Positions 23,993-36,700 of a DNA stretch of 64,000 nucleotides are shown piece by piece. Every line of letters starts with the position of its first letter. Position 1 is the first letter of the stretch. A model generated the notes under the pieces. The model did no database searches and was not told the DNA's origin. It worked only from the letters and a program-made list of their open reading frames with translations. Made by a program: the position numbers and the translations under genes. This stretch comes from Aporrectodea caliginosa (lineage: Eukaryota > Annelida > Clitellata > Crassiclitellata > Lumbricidae), in NCBI GenBank assembly GCA_020284085.1, contig JACEVL010000807.1, positions 230,001 to 294,000 on the forward strand, written 5' to 3'.

Positions 23993-24097
23993 GTTAACAA
24001 CTTCTATTGAGATTTTGACTTCTCATGCTATTCGGGAAGTTTGACACACAAAATTTGAATCTCCCAGATCAAAATTAGGACACCAAATGCGCATCAA

Positions 24098-24275
24098 GGA
24101 CGGGGCAGAGGGAGCAACCGCCCCCGAGCGCAGCACAAGGGGGCGTAAAATTAGCTTTCAGTGGCACTCAGTAAGTTACTATGACAAGAACGATTAAAAG
24201 TCAACAAGAAAATTAAAAATTGACGCAGTCATCAACTCTTGCCCCTGGGCGCTGAAACCCTTCGTTACGCCACTG
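24098..24275. mobile_element. Degraded CAGTG-end MITE
   Basis: Shares AAAATTAGCTTTCAGTGGCA and the right end CTTCGTTACGCCACTG with 5761-5942 and 6040-6228; its left end is decayed. The right flank TGCTTGCGTGCGTGCTCC matches that of 6228, so this is the same insertion as the second copy, carried along by segmental duplication. Confidence 0.6.
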
Positions 24276-24361
24276 TGCTTGCGTGCGTGCTCCTTCTTTT
24301 CAGATACTGGCCTGTGCCGCCCAGCAGCGGACCCTGCAGACCATGCATAACTACGCTACTG

Positions 24362-24475
24362 CTTTTTGACAGTTAAATTCGACTCCTGTAATAACTTGTG
24401 GTCATCCTTTCACACTATGATTTGTTATCATACTGCCGTGTGTCAGTTTGAATTATTAATAAATACGTATAATTA
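24362..24475 (+). mobile_element. SINE family 1, 3' part
   Basis: Contains TTCGACTCCTGTAATAACTT and GTGTGTCAGTTTGAATTATT as in the other family members. The following AACGTCTTCACTACAGAGAG block matches 6745-6790, again showing the segmental duplication. Confidence 0.65.
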
Positions 24476-24551
24476 TATGTATTTTAGTATTAAAAACTGT
24501 AACGAACGTCTTCACTACAGAGAGTTTGAAGTAGGCTAATCATGATCAGGG

Positions 24552-25105
24552 TCCTTAGTCCTTAGTCCTTCGCTTGCAGGACTTCACATGGGGCAACGCA
24601 GTTTTTCCATTCTTCCCTGTCCTCCACCACCTCGACAGCATCCTCCACCGTCAACTCCAGACATCTAAGATCTTCTCGAACAGTAGGCCTAACTGTTCCC
24701 ATCAAGTTCTTTCTTGGCCTTCCTCTTCCGCGCTTCCCCTCCGGAGTCCAGATGATCACTTGCCTGGCTCATCTATCATTATTCATTCTGGCCACGTGTC
24801 CCATCCAGTTCAGTCTTTTCTTTTTAATGATGTTCTCTAGTTTATTTTGTACTGTTGTTACTCTGATGGTTTTATTTGTGATCTTTTCTTTCCAAGAGAT
24901 GTACAGAATTCTTCTTTGCCTCCTGTGATGTGCTGCCTCCAGTTTTTTCCTATTTGCTACCGTCATTGGCCACGTCTCTGCTCCATACATCAGGGTACTC
25001 CTCACTACGGCCTCATGTAACCGGATCTTGATCTTCACGCTGCATCCATTGCTTTTCCATATCTTCTCCAGTCTCCCAAAAGCCGCATTTGCCTTCCCAA
25101 TACGT
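24552..25105 (-). mobile_element. LINE reverse transcriptase C-terminal remnant
   Basis: The minus strand translates to the usual end of a non-LTR retrotransposon ORF2: KANAAFGRLEKIW, LMYGAETWPMT, RRQRRILYISWKEKITN, LNWMGHVARMNNDR, then in another frame VIIWTPEGKRGRGRPRKNLM and DREEWKNCVAPCE. A TAG stop and a frame change between the WMGHVARM and WTPEGKRGRGRPRK parts (about 24758-24772) break it. This is a dead 5'-truncated copy of a different family from the others here. Confidence 0.82.
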
Positions 25106-25394
25106 AGGGGAGGACGGGGCTTGTTGTCTCAATTTTCACTTTTTTGGTTCTGCACACCGTGTCAATAAAGTTATTACCAATCTTAAGAATGTACTGAGAA
25201 GGTATACTATTCCTTGACCAATAAAAGGCAAAAATAATGACCAATATTAAAAAACACTATTTAATCAAATAGTTTAAATATGAGCCCCAACATGTGACAA
25301 CTTGCCCCCACATCGGGGTATGTTTTCTCGCAGATGGGGGCATGTTGTCACAAATAATATCTGACACCGAAGAATAAAACTAGCAATAGCAGGA

Positions 25395-25680
25395 CCTACA
25401 GACAAGGATGTAACTTCCGTCCTCCCTCCCATTCCCCTTCCCTCCCCTCCTCCCTCCTCATACACACACATACATGCATGCACAAATACACACATACATA
25501 CATACATACATACATACATTATACATAAGCTTAAAAACATACACACACATACATACACATATACATATACATACACAAATACATGCATACAGACATACAT
25601 ACACATATAGACACACACATACATACACACGCATACATGGATGCATACATGCGTATATATACATGCATACATACCTCACT
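25395..25680. repeat. Pyrimidine tract plus degenerate (ATAC)n, second segment
   Basis: Counterpart of 8527-8775, starting CAGACAAGGATGTAACTTCC. It is followed by GAATTAGGTGTCTGTGCGAA and further sequence homologous to 8780-10215. Frames of Met-Tyr-Val/His-Thr type are repeat products. Confidence 0.75.
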
Positions 25681-26454
25681 TAGAATTAGGTGTCTGTGCG
25701 AAAAGTATTCCCTGATTCGATCAAAACTCTCACTCACAAAGCGAGTCCACTGCCATGCATTGTCACTACGTTTTCTTAGAACGGTTTAACCGAGGTTTTT
25801 ATCTGCAGGATATAAAATGAATTCGATTTAATACAATTTAATCCTCGAGGCCCCAATCACACACTTTTTAAAACTAATCCTAAATTTAAATGCCAGCTGT
25901 TCGTGAGCGTGACTGTTTGAACTGCTTTTTGGAGGGCACCGTGTTTAGCTTAAATAAAATCAATTGAGGTAGCAACTGAAGATAAACAGACCAGCCTGAG
26001 CGTCGCAAAGGGGAACGTTTGAATTACTGAGCTTACGCTGCGTGAAGGCTAATCCCATAAGTAAATCTTGACACATTTGGGAAACTCGAAAGAAATTAGA
26101 TGTTAAGCCCAGTAGTTGCTGACAGATTTAGTTTATTACCACCTTTTTAGTAGCATTAAACATTAAGCACTTTATACTTTTTTAGCACAGATGTGAAACA
26201 CACAGTTTATTCAGTGGGCTGTTGCACTGAAAGTCCGACGAATAACGCCTTTGGTGAAAAAGGCAATAGCCTATAACAGGTCTCACATTCAAATGACAAG
26301 ACTATAGAAGCGATAGAAAGTCACACCAGCTTCCGTTTACCTATTCGTGTAGTTCATGTTGTGCTTCAATTCAGCGCATGGCTTAGTCACTTACAATCCC
26401 GGCATTATCGAACACATATTGGATTCAAGGTATTCGAAGTGGCATGAATAACTG

Positions 26455-27122
26455 CTTTGGCAGAAGTGTTAGTTAAGTTCAGAAAATCATTTTTATTTTA
26501 GTGTTTGTTTAGTTCAGTATCAATCATTTCAGTTTACTTTTAGTTTCAGTTTTATTTCTGATAATCATTTTACTTTTAGTTTTAGTTCACGATTCTTTCT
26601 AGATCTCGTTTTCGTTTTCGTGATCTTTTTCGTCTGATCGTTTTCGTTCTCGTTTTAGTTTCGCTCACGAAAATAACACTGTTCAGCACTCTTCTTATAT
26701 TTAGCACTCATCCTATCTATAGCACTCTTTCTATTTCCACAACTCTTCTTATCTCCAGCACTCTGCATAATTAATTGTACGAAAGTTGATGTCGGAAGAG
26801 CCACCCTCCCCACTAGCAACTTTATGGCATAGGCCTAAATAAGCCAATGGGTTAGGGTGACAGTAATTTATACATGAGCGCTGTTCAGCTGTATCGCCGC
26901 TGAAAATTCCAATAAATTAGAAACTTGTATTTTCTATAGTTTTCGTTCATGATTTTAATATCGTTCTCGTTTTCATTTCGTTCTACATAAATTCTTTTTA
27001 GTTTTACTTAGTTTTAGTTCACAGTTTCTTTCTAGTTCTCGTTTTCGTTTTTGTGAACAATAATTGCCCAATCTTTTTTCGTTCTCGTTTTAATTTCATT
27101 CACGAAACTAACACTGCTTGGC
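26455..27122. mobile_element. T-rich element, second copy
   Basis: Counterpart of 9452-10214 with ends GCAGAAGTGTTAGTT and AACTAACACTGC. It lacks the tandem duplication of the ATCATTTTTATTTTAGTATT unit seen near 9480-9540. Confidence 0.5.
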
Positions 27123-27224
27123 AGCTCCTCTTCTTCCTCTCACTGGTCTTTCGGGTAACAGGACTCGGATCTTCTATTAACATCATCGGACAACTCTAAT
27201 GACACAATGCAGCGCTCGTGAATA

Positions 27225-27300
27225 AGCTGGTGCCCTGCGCTTAGCTTTAGACTGGCGCTTTAGAGATTTGGAATGTACGATTACGATTACGACTGCCGTT
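27225..27300 (+). repeat. Short repeat with (TTACGA) tail
   Basis: AATAAGCTGGTGCCCTGCGC, a GGCGCTTTAGAGATTTGG body and an ACGATTACGATTACGACT tail. Same family as 5213, 38214 and 56675. Confidence 0.5.
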
Positions 27301-27504
27301 ATCTGCGACATCTGTAGCCTAGCCTACTCTCAGAGTTATTGCTAACCACAGGATGCTTTTTTACAATTTATAATTATATGGCAAAGTAATCTTCGTGACT
27401 GTATTGGGTCAAAGGCATCTCATCTTCCAACAATATTATAATTTTTACCATCGTGTTTTTCGATGTAGCAGATCTTATTTCTTGTTGTTAAATCAAATCC
27501 CATG

Positions 27505-27622
27505 TCATCATAACCATCATCATCGTCGTCGTCATCATCATGATCGTCATCACCACTATCATCGCTGTCATCATCATCATCATCACCACCACCACCACCA
27601 CCATCATAATAATAATAATAAT
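27505..27622. repeat. ATC/ACC/AAT triplet tract
   Basis: Triplet repeats (CATCATCATC, ACCACCACCA, AATAATAATA). Poly-His and poly-Asp frames here are artefacts of the repeat. Confidence 0.85.
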
Positions 27623-27699
27623 ATTCGTTTATTGAATCAAACTGACAAAAACTGACAAGTAGGTACAGTGGTATACTGTAGTAGCACAAATGCTACTAC

Positions 27700-28355
27700 C
27701 ACCACCACCACCACCACCATGCTGGGAGGAACGACGTCAAAATGTCGGCTTCAATTCGAGCAGAAGACCAACAGCCTTGATCAAACAACTTGCCGACCTT
27801 TACCTGCCTGCAAGGGTCAGATGGCTTAACAAGGGGTTATGCTTCTTTTAGTTGTAATCTTACAACTATAAATGTTTCGTCAATATTTGTCAGCATCATT
27901 ATAACCTGATCGTAAAATTGAACAGCCAACGCATAGGCTCTCTGCTGATACGTATGTGCCATAAACCTTACTTCCTCTTTGAAACGAGGTGTCAAAATAT
28001 TGCCTCGTTTATACGAGGCACGTTCATTTTTAATGGACGCTTTGGCCCCTCCATTGTGAGAAGTGTCTTGAATGTGGGGAACTTAAAAGAAATTAGATGT
28101 AGTCCAGTAGTTGTTGGCAGATTTTTTATATGTTCAACGCAGAATGAAGCTGTTTCTCTTGTAGACGAGGCAACTGTCCTTTAGAATACTCTACTAGATA
28201 ATTAATTATTCCTGGAGATTCCTTATTTGTAAAGTAAATACACGCCTCATTGTATTTAGCCTTACCCCGACACTAATTTTGAACTATTCCAAAAAATGTG
28301 TTGCTTTATGCAACTAAATATATCTTTTCATAGGCCATCGATGGTAACTACTAGA
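27700..28355. other. Duplicated segment, non-coding, upstream of copy 2
   Basis: Aligns with 13570-14500 and 42890-43390. Landmarks: AATGTCGGCTTCAATTCGAG and CTTACTTCCTCTTTGAAA. A TACGAGGCA duplication is private to this copy. Confidence 0.6.
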
Positions 28356-28541
28356 GGTGTGATTTACGTTCGCCGTGTACACACGCCAGTGCGTTACTAA
28401 CTGGTGGGCCAACCGGCTAAGTGCCTCTTTTCGTTGTCCCGAGACCTCTTTCCTTTCTCAGGGTCTCTCGCACTGGAAGTGCCTCTGATTGGTTTGCACT
28501 GCGAGAGGCGCTATATAAATTGATAGATACAATACAATACA
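28356..28541 (+). mobile_element. LINE 3' tail inserted in the second segment
   Basis: Contains TCTCAGGGTCTCTCGCACTGG, then GCGAGAGGCGCTATATAAAT and an (ACAAT)n tail. The sister segments read straight through here (GTAACTACTATGCCAACATG in the first), so the insertion is private. The GAGGCGCTATATAAAT block links many short repeats in the window to this family. Confidence 0.7.
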
Positions 28542-28844
28542 ATGCCAGCCTGTCCACATGGAGCTCACATAGGACCAATATTTTCGTATGGGATCCGTGC
28601 AGAGTCCAATGGGTCCCATTTAATATCAGGTAATATTAACGGTTCGTTGACATCACCTGCGCTTAACTGATCATAAGTATGCACATCCAAAAACATTATA
28701 TCAGTGATAATCATTGTTCTGGCTTTTGTTACCTGTAATTGAGTAAAGCCCATTCTAATCCGAATAAGTCCTTGGTTCGCCAAAAATACTTCAGACGTTG
28801 CTATCTTCCACTGGCATCCTCTAATGCTATATCTTAGTTACACT

Positions 28845-29005
28845 CAGTGGCGGCGCCAGGGGGATAGGGGGCTTAGCCCCCCCTTAACTGCGGCTCAGCC
28901 CCTCCCCCAAAAGTCGAAATCACTGCAAATCCTAGGGAAGAGGGGACAAAAGGGAAGGGCTTGGAGCTTTAGCCACCCAAACTTGAAATCCTGGCGCCTC
29001 CACTG
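28845..29005. mobile_element. hAT-type MITE (CAGTGGCGGCGCCAGG ends)
   Basis: 161 bp; left end CAGTGGCGGCGCCAGG, right end CCTGGCGCCTCCACTG. Flanks are GTTACACT (28837-28844) and GTTATACT (29006-29013), an 8-bp duplication with one change. Same family as the longer element 52839-54555. Confidence 0.82.
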
Positions 29006-29507
29006 GTTATACTGATAGGTAATGGCTTTCTTTTATGTGTATGTGGGTGTAGCTGGCCTTTTAAAGGGCATTTTAGGAAACACTCAAAGGCGATGTGTGA
29101 AGGATCTGAACTTGTGCGTCATAACATAATCTTGATAAATAACTTGATCAGAGTTTAAAGAGATTCCTCGAATGTCCACGAGAAGATTGTTGTAGAGTGG
29201 TGTATGCTACCAAGCCTACGAGATTGCACTGTGTTCTCATGTTGACAATACGAAAGCGAGGGACCAGAAGATCTCCACAGACATTCAAACGAAATGACTG
29301 ACTAGGTTAAAACCGACACAAACTGCCCTTATGTGTAAGAAGGGGCAGAGCCCACCAGCGAAGCTCGGCCATATAGCCTACTTGATGGCATTGGCTTCTC
29401 TTCATTTATGAATCTTGCCTACGATCCTTTAGTTTTTAATGCTTGAACAATCCTTATCAACCACTCACAAAGACGCCAGAGTTGCCTCGTTTCAGGAAAC
29501 TGGTACT

Positions 29508-29697
29508 CAGGGATGGGCAAATATACTCGAAAAAATGTAACTGAATTGCAAATTACAAATTACTTTGAGACATTAAATTGAATTTCAAATTACAACACAC
29601 ATGAGAAAATGTAATTGAATCGCACATTACAAATTAGGGCCTACTTAATTTCAAGTAATTTAAATTATTACGTAATTTAAATTACAGCACATCCCTG
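29508..29697. mobile_element. hAT-type MITE (CAGGGATGGGCA ends)
   Basis: 190 bp, starts CAGGGATGGGCA and ends CATCCCTG, interior of AATTACAAATTAC type. Flanks (CTGGTACT/CCAATACT) look like an aged 8-bp duplication. A truncated sister is at 45481-45625 in the homologous place and an intact relative at 58897-59082. Confidence 0.75.
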
Positions 29698-30309
29698 CCA
29701 ATACTTTACCAAAGTCTTAATCTAACACAAGCTGAAAGCCGAAAGCCTGCCATAACTAGCCCTATGACGCACACCTTCCTAGCCAACACATTTAGCACAC
29801 CATTGTATAATAGACCCCGCCGATAACACAGGTGGCATTTATACCATTTTAATAGAAAGTGGCAATGAATGCCCCAAGTTTAGGTTGGACAGAGTGCGTG
29901 CACTTCCGAAAATGTTTGGATTATGATACAATGTTAGATTCACTGTACGAAGCAAAAAATCGTGTATTGTAACCTAAGTAGTCGACACCAGAGTGATCGT
30001 TCTAATGCTTTAATTGAAAGTTCTTGTGATGTCTGTTATAGTCTATGCGTCATGGACCTATCAATGTTACAGCCTGGGGTCTGCTGGACCCCAGGTGTGC
30101 TAAATATGCCCGAGGTGTCTTTATAACTTTTTGCCTGTTTGCAGGAAGCATTCGCACAAAACAACGGGAGTAACTTGCAATAACTGCAAGGACCACCGAC
30201 ATAGTTGACTGCCGTGAACAATAGCCTACCGGTAACGTAAAGCCTTGTGTCATGTTACCTTTACTGCTCCTAACACAAACTATAAACTAGTTGGTAGGCT
30301 ATTGTTACA

Positions 30310-30639
30310 AATGAAGCCTCATTATATTTATAATGTTCTTGGATACATAGATCAGTTTCAAAACACACATAATCTTATATTTGTTTATCCAACAAGTACA
30401 ATGTAAGCAATAATAATAAATATCGCTAATTATGGATGGGTTCCGTTGTTAAAAATTATGTAATTTCGAGGTGCATTCACATAATTTACAACTGAATATA
30501 CCATTTTGTTCAGAAATGAATGGTAAATCAACTGCTGTATTACTTGATATGATATGTGAAACCAAACACGAAATCTGAGGGGTGGTAACCACCCCCCCTT
30601 GGTAGCCGATGTCGCAAAAAAACCTTGGTAGCCTGAAGG
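30310..30639 (-). mobile_element. piggyBac-type element, partial, opposite orientation
   Basis: Reverse complement of the first 300 bases of 15420-16368 (TTTGTTTATCCAACAAGTAC, TTTCGAGGTGCATTCACATA). It ends CCTTGGTAGCCTGAAGG followed by TTAA at 30640-30643. The other end was not found, so the left boundary is approximate. Confidence 0.65.
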
Positions 30640-31717
30640 TTAAGACACACAAGTATTTCATTGTGTATGAATACATATACAATGAAGTATAAGCGTGTCG
30701 TTATGACATGCTTCATAACATAATCATAACATGCTTCTGCGCAGAATAAAACAAGCATTACAACAAGTTCACTGCAGCCAATTTCTGGCTGGTCGCCCGT
30801 CACAGCCTCCAAGAAAGAAGTATGCTGACTCCAATGCAAGGATTCTGCAACGTCACAGTATGAAATAAAATGTGTAGAAGAAAATGTGTTTATTGTTAAT
30901 TAGTTTATTGAACTTAAAACGAAAGGTTGTGAGCTATTCCATGTAGTCAAGACCATTGCGCTCATTGTAGTTGCTAATAACGTCCAGAATCCTTGCATTT
31001 TTAACAAACGCGCGTTAACCTGAACAAATGTTCGGCTCAATACAATCAAGTAAAGTAAATCTAAGAAATTTTTCAATGGTACACATATTAATTGACGCTG
31101 CATAAAATCAAATCCAACAAGAGCCAGTGGCGTTGGAACCTGATCCAAACTCTGGTCGAACAGACATTAAACCAAACCTCATCAGTTCCAGTTCCAGTTA
31201 CAACATCCTCGGAAACCTATCCCCACCCAACAGTATATCGTACCGTATCGTATCTATAGATTTATATAGCGCCTCTCTCAGAATAACTATTCAGAGGCGC
31301 TCTGAATAGTTATATATGGGTCTATGGACCTAATTCCAGGTACTTGCGAACAGGTATCAATTCCTACCTACGTGCAGTGCGACACGAGGGAACATTGCCG
31401 ATGCGATGTCGTGTTACTGAACAGGATTCAAAACAGCCTGTTTCATTCAGTGGCTCCCAATCCATCTAACAGTAAAACTTGACGCCATTAAACATCCCAC
31501 GTCTATGCACTCAACCGATGAATTTCTTAGCCAGGATTAATGCAACAAGGAAGAAAGATATTGCTCCATTTCACGGACACTAACAAGTGAGCTATTTCTT
31601 AGAACTGACAACTCCTTGGCATTGGATGTTTGCTAAACGAAGAGGTGTTGAACTAGCAAACAGTGGACACTTCTTTTCACGCGTCAGCATCGAAAACTGG
31701 TTTAACTGAGATTAGCT

Positions 31718-31830
31718 GGGTTTTTCCTATTCATTGTTGCACCAAGTACGACTGGCGGAGGAACTTCCTTCTTGAACAGAATAAAAGACCGACTCCGGTC
31801 AGCAAAGGACATCGCCAGAACCGATCGATC
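31718..31830 (+). promoter_or_regulatory. Core promoter of copy 2
   Basis: TATA-like AATAAAA at 31780-31786 within GAACTTCCTTCTTGAACAGA / ATAAAAGACCGACTCCGG. Nearly identical to copy 4 over about 70 bp (TTGTTGCACCAAGTACGA...). Confidence 0.6.
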
Positions 31831-31900
31831 TACAGGTGGTTCCTCCTGCTGTGTGGACAACCGATCTTCTTCAACTGCAGAAAGTCTTGCAAGGAAGGCA

Positions 31901-34900
31901 ATGCCAACACTCTACAAGATGTCGGACGAGAAGAACGCCGAGATTCCAGTTGTGGTTACAGAGGTAGGATAACTAACTAATCATAATAGGAATTATGCTT
32001 AAAATCACAATTTTATTTGCAGTCATTTTAAACATAGCTATTGAGTATAGCCCTATGCAAAATTTGAAACAAAAATTAAAATTTCTCAGTTAGCGAAATT
32101 TTCACTGCAAGAACGTATAATTTGTTAACTATATGCTTCAATTTCTAACCATAAGATTTCCTAATTATAAACGTTTCAAAAGTCATAATTGATCAAGTCT
32201 ATAAACTCCAGCAAAGCAGTTTCTTCCACAGGAGACTGTACTCTGCTATTATCTAAAAAAGTATTATAACTTGACCAAGATGCTCTATAGCTTCCAAATA
32301 CCACAGAACAACTGCTAACATCATTTAACTTAGCAACTGAGATATTTTGGTAAGGCGCTAAATGCAGTCGCAAGAACTTATATATGAGTACAATGGTTTC
32401 TACAAAGAAGTGGAACGTTGATTGGTCTTCATAAAATTAGTGTTAAATCTTGCTAATTCTAGATGGCTTCATCTCCTGCAAAGCCGCGCAAAACCAAGAA
32501 GTACGTGATCATCGCAGTTAGTGGCATTTTGGCTGCAGCGATCATTCTGACAGCCATCTTGGTCGGCATGTACATGTTCACCCAAGCGCAGAAGGATATC
32601 ATCCAGGTAAACTTTCTAATTAGTGTGATTTGACATCATAGCATGAAATTCGAACATGGTTGATTTGGAACAGTCAATTTGTAGTTTAAAAAGTTTAAGC
32701 ATAGGTTTAATTACAGAAAGAAAGCTTTTTATATAATTTAACATGCATATCAAAAGGAAGTTTATGTGATCATCTAACTTGTAAATTGTCAATTTGTTAC
32801 GATTATAATTTCAAAACTGTCAACAGTACACTCTGAAAATGAGCGAAAACATGAAGCAAGACGTGAGCAGCGACCCGAATGAAAACGTCGTTCAGTACCA
32901 CATTTCAAACCCAGCTCAAGAGACTTGGATCGTTAACGACTTCGGCAAGGTTAGAAAACGTTCCTCATTGCTCGTTGCTCACTGCCTAAACGTCAACGCC
33001 TAAACTAATTAATAAACAATTCGACTTTAACCTTCAAATTCATGCTGAAATTGATCATTTAGGCTTAGCTAACATCGAACATTCATTTCTTCCAAATATG
33101 AGTAGAAAATTCTAAAAGGCTTAAAATTTTGTTTAGGGGCCGTTCACATATTATATAACGCTCAAGGGGTAGGTGGGTGGGTTCCTGTTTTGTTAGCGTT
33201 ATAGGTTTATGGTGGGTGGGGTAGGTTCAAGGTTTCGTTATATAACAAACTTTTTCAGCTGATGCTATTTTGCTTGTTTGTCTGACCATTTACTTTCACT
33301 GTAATATTTTAATAAATATTCTTCATTACTAATTGTGTTTTAGTTACTTACTCACTCAGTGCTTTGCATAATATGGGATGTGGCTAGCTGGTAGGTAGCA
33401 GCGCTCTATTTCAAACTATTCGAGGGTGGCCATATTGTTCATTTAGGACGCATTCTCAATCAAGAAATCAATAAATTTCGTTTAATATTCAAAGTATCAC
33501 ACTGACAGGTCGCAACTTGTGACAAGTATAAGGTAACAAAATTGTCTTTAATAGCTCTGAGAGTTAGCCATGAATTAATTGGTTTTTATACCATTGACTC
33601 AGTTCTGACAGCTACAAGTTGAAAATAAGATAATTAGAATAGTGGTGTTGTAAGTTACGGCAGCTTAAATGAGGTGATGAATGAGCGAATGAGGTGATAT
33701 TATATGCTGTATTAGTTAGCTTTATTAATGCATCTTGCATTTCTAGTATTAAACGATTAATTTGCTAATTTGCATTAGTCTAGTAACTACATTTAATACA
33801 GTAGGCCTACAAACTTTTAACATAATCCAGTCACTATTAAAGTGCTATTAACTAACATTGTATTGTTATAAATCCTCGACAATATCACCTTGACAGTATG
33901 ATAATAATAATAATGAAAGTTTCCAGTTGTGTAATACAATAAGGTCCACTGTATGTCTTTGAATGTGCTTATAGACTGGGGGTAGGGGGTAGGAAGCATA
34001 TCTGTTATATAATATAGGGGTGGGGGGGTCACAGCTGCTGTTATGTAACGTTATTAGGGGGGGGTATAGGCAAAAAATTGAGATTTTTGCGTTATATAAT
34101 ATGTGAACGGCCCCTTAGTAATAGGCCTAGTCTTACAGGATAACTTTTGGAAACAAGCAAGTAATTAACTATATTCCATATTAACCAATTGCCAATCGCA
34201 CTTTGGTGTAGAGACATCTAAGAAACACCGTTAAAATGTGTATGACATTCTAACAATAAATGTTTTGAGCAGCAGACTGTCGGCTGGGGCATTATGCAGT
34301 CATGGGCACAAGGACGGAGGAAGTAGTGGGTGGGTTTGGTTGGAGGTAGTAGTTGGTGTACGTCGTGGCCCGGGTCCGTCAAAATTCTAAGAAAAGCTGG
34401 ACCACATGCGTATTGTATTGTATTTGTTAATTTATATAGCGCCACTCACAGCAGTGACTGTTCAGTAGCGCTCCCAGTGCGAGAACCCTATAAGGAAGAA
34501 GAAGGTTTTGAGGAGGGAGAGGGCTGTAGGAAGAGACCCAGAAAGAATGGTAACACGTAAAGAGGAAGGAAGGGCATTCCACAGGAAGGGCCCAATAGTG
34601 GCAAAAGATCTAGTTTGGGCCATAGTGGTCCTAACTCGTGGAACAACAAGAGTATGCCTGACCAAGGAGCAGAGAGGTCGATGAGAAACTGAAGAGAGAG
34701 AGGGTAGCGAATTTGATCCTTATGATTTAGGAACAATGCCCAATTTGGATTTAAGGATTAGGACAAGAACTTTGAACTGAATTTGGGCTGTGAGAGGAAG
34801 CCAGTGCAATTGATTGATCATAAACGAGGAGATATGGGAGAATTTAGGAAGGCGAGCAATCAATCTGGCAGCAGCATTTAGAACTGATTAGATAGGGGAA

Positions 34901-36700
34901 AGGCGGACCTTGAAAAGGCCCATAAGAACAGAATTGCCATAGTCAATTCTGGAACATGCGTGTACATGCACTATTGTTTGGCGCACTTGTGAACCGCTCA
35001 AGTAACAAATGACTGGTAAAATTGTAATTGTAACAGCAAATTTATATAGCGACATGTCTCAGAGAGACTTATCGGTGGGGCGACTCAGTTACTAAAAGGC
35101 CTATCACATTGCTTCGCAACCTCAAACTGTTTGAATTGCCCAAAATAATATCATCAGAAGATGACCAGCATTCTGTCTGTCAGAGTTCTTGGCTGCTATC
35201 GCATGGTTTTTCGTCTTGCAGGACATTCAAGTAATGAAGATCAAGAGTGCTGGCAAGACGAACTGTTTCATGTCACCTTTGAACAGGACCAACTTACTCG
35301 ATCCTACAAAGATCAATGGTCCTGAGTCACCAGTAAGTCTGTCTTTATCTTTTACTTCAAGATAAGCTTGGATAACATAACGATGTGGTGTCATCTTTTA
35401 CTTCAGTACGGCGATCTTGCCGGCTATGCCAGCGCTTTCATGGATATTAGATGGGACCCATATGGGCTGCCTGCGGGTCCCATGTGGTAATGTGGGTCCA
35501 ATTTGGACTTCATATGTATATGAATATAATATATATTATAGGGGCCTATATATACATGCTGGCAGCGACCTTAGGTCTGATTCTACATTATGTAGTGTTC
35601 TTAATTAAATCTCAGTTGAAGATACTAAAGTTCAAATAAATGGTAATATTTTTAATTGTTTGCTTAAGATCTGGTAATGGTAGACCTAATTGCAAATCTA
35701 TTTAGAGCCACTTCAAGAGAGACTTATCAGAGGCGCTCTATACAATGTCTAGACAATTTCTTCGTGTATTTAATCTAAAAGTCACTCTTTTGCATTCTTG
35801 CTCGTGTTATTCAATAATTCAACAACGCAACTACGTCCATGTTGTCCTACAATTTGTACTATTTGTTCATGTACTATATGTACTGTTTCTCATGCTTAGG
35901 ACGTAAACGAAGCCGTAACCCTGACGTACCGTGCATCTGATACTCCGATAAGCGATATTTCATTTCTGGGAAAGACTGCCAAAGAAATGTGCAAAGGAGT
36001 ATCAGTTTATTGGCTCTATCCTTCCTGTCTTGACAGAGAATCCGGCCAAAACAAGAATATGACTCGTGAGTGTGACCAGGGTTTTCTACCACAGAAACAA
36101 CTAGTAGTAGCAGTGATCATATCTGAATTAATGAAGTATTGAAAGTTATATTCAATAATCAGTTTTATTACTTATTTTATCCGTAATGTACTTCATACAA
36201 TGGTTTAAAACAACGTTGAAGTACTACAGTAATCTATAATGTCTATCTTCGTGAATATTGTTAATAAGTTCACAATTTCGCCTCATAAGTTTTATTTGTA
36301 AATTTGATAGTCGTGCTTGAATTTGAATTTTAAAATGTGGTTTATAAAAGCAATTTGGAACTTCAATTAGAGACTCTGATTTGTAGAAATGGATCAACCA
36401 AAATCAAAACGCCAAACGACGATTGACTACTCTCCATACTACGTCAGAGCCGATACGTACTACTACAGCTACAATACTGGTACCGCTTACTGGATACCAT
36501 GCATCACCGGTTGCTGCAGGAAGATCTGCGCCTGTGCTATCGACTATTATGCCTACGTTTCCGGTGGAAGAATGTACTGCAGCTGGATCACCTACACCTG
36601 TCCACCTGTACTCTATGGGAAACTATCGGACACCTGCACCAACGGTCCGAGTGGTCTCACGTGTCCCACTCGCTACCCAGCAACTCCACCAACCTGTTAG
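31901..36700 (+). CDS. BRICHOS-domain type II membrane precursor, copy 2
   Basis: Exons: 31901-31963, 32463-32606, 32827-32949, 35222-35332, 35900-36065, 36387-36700; 306 residues; all GT-AG. Domain order as in copy 1: membrane helix in exon 2, BRICHOS-like exons 3-5 (Asp in WIVNDFGK, Cys in TNCFM and MCKGVSVYW), KSKR site and a 95-residue Cys/Tyr-rich peptide with 10 Cys. It is closest to copy 1: the second half of the peptide (SGGRMYC to the stop) differs at one residue, while the first half shows changes such as AIDYYAYV for AISFSAYL. Intron 3 is 2272 nt because it holds a Harbinger-type MITE and a LINE. Reading frame and splice sites are intact, so it is probably functional. Confidence 0.88.
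33136..34114. mobile_element. PIF/Harbinger-type MITE in intron 3 of copy 2
   Basis: 979 bp with perfect 26-bp inverted ends (33136-33161 and 34089-34114; GGGGCCGTTCACATATTATA outward). Flanked by TTA (33133-33135 and 34115-34117). Copies 1 and 3 carry the empty site ATTCTGTTTxAATAATAGTC, confirming a 3-bp TTA duplication. No transposase frame. TTA duplication plus GGG-starting ends point to PIF/Harbinger (family knowledge). The interior includes the 7026-7145 retroposon block. Confidence 0.9.
34412..34953 (-). mobile_element. 5'-truncated CR1/L2-like LINE in intron 3 of copy 2
   Basis: Minus-strand translation gives the usual RT tail: LNAAARLIARLPKFSHI, INQLHWLPL, IQFKVLVLILKSK, then the TMAQTRSFATIGPFLWNALP block. 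There are several stops/frameshifts. The 3' end GGCGCTATATAAATTAACAA plus ATACAATACA tail lies at the left. An 8-bp duplication ACATGCGT flanks it (34404-34411, 34954-34961). Copy 3 has the empty site (CGCATGCGTGAACATG). This is the longest coding piece of the family in the window. Confidence 0.88.
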
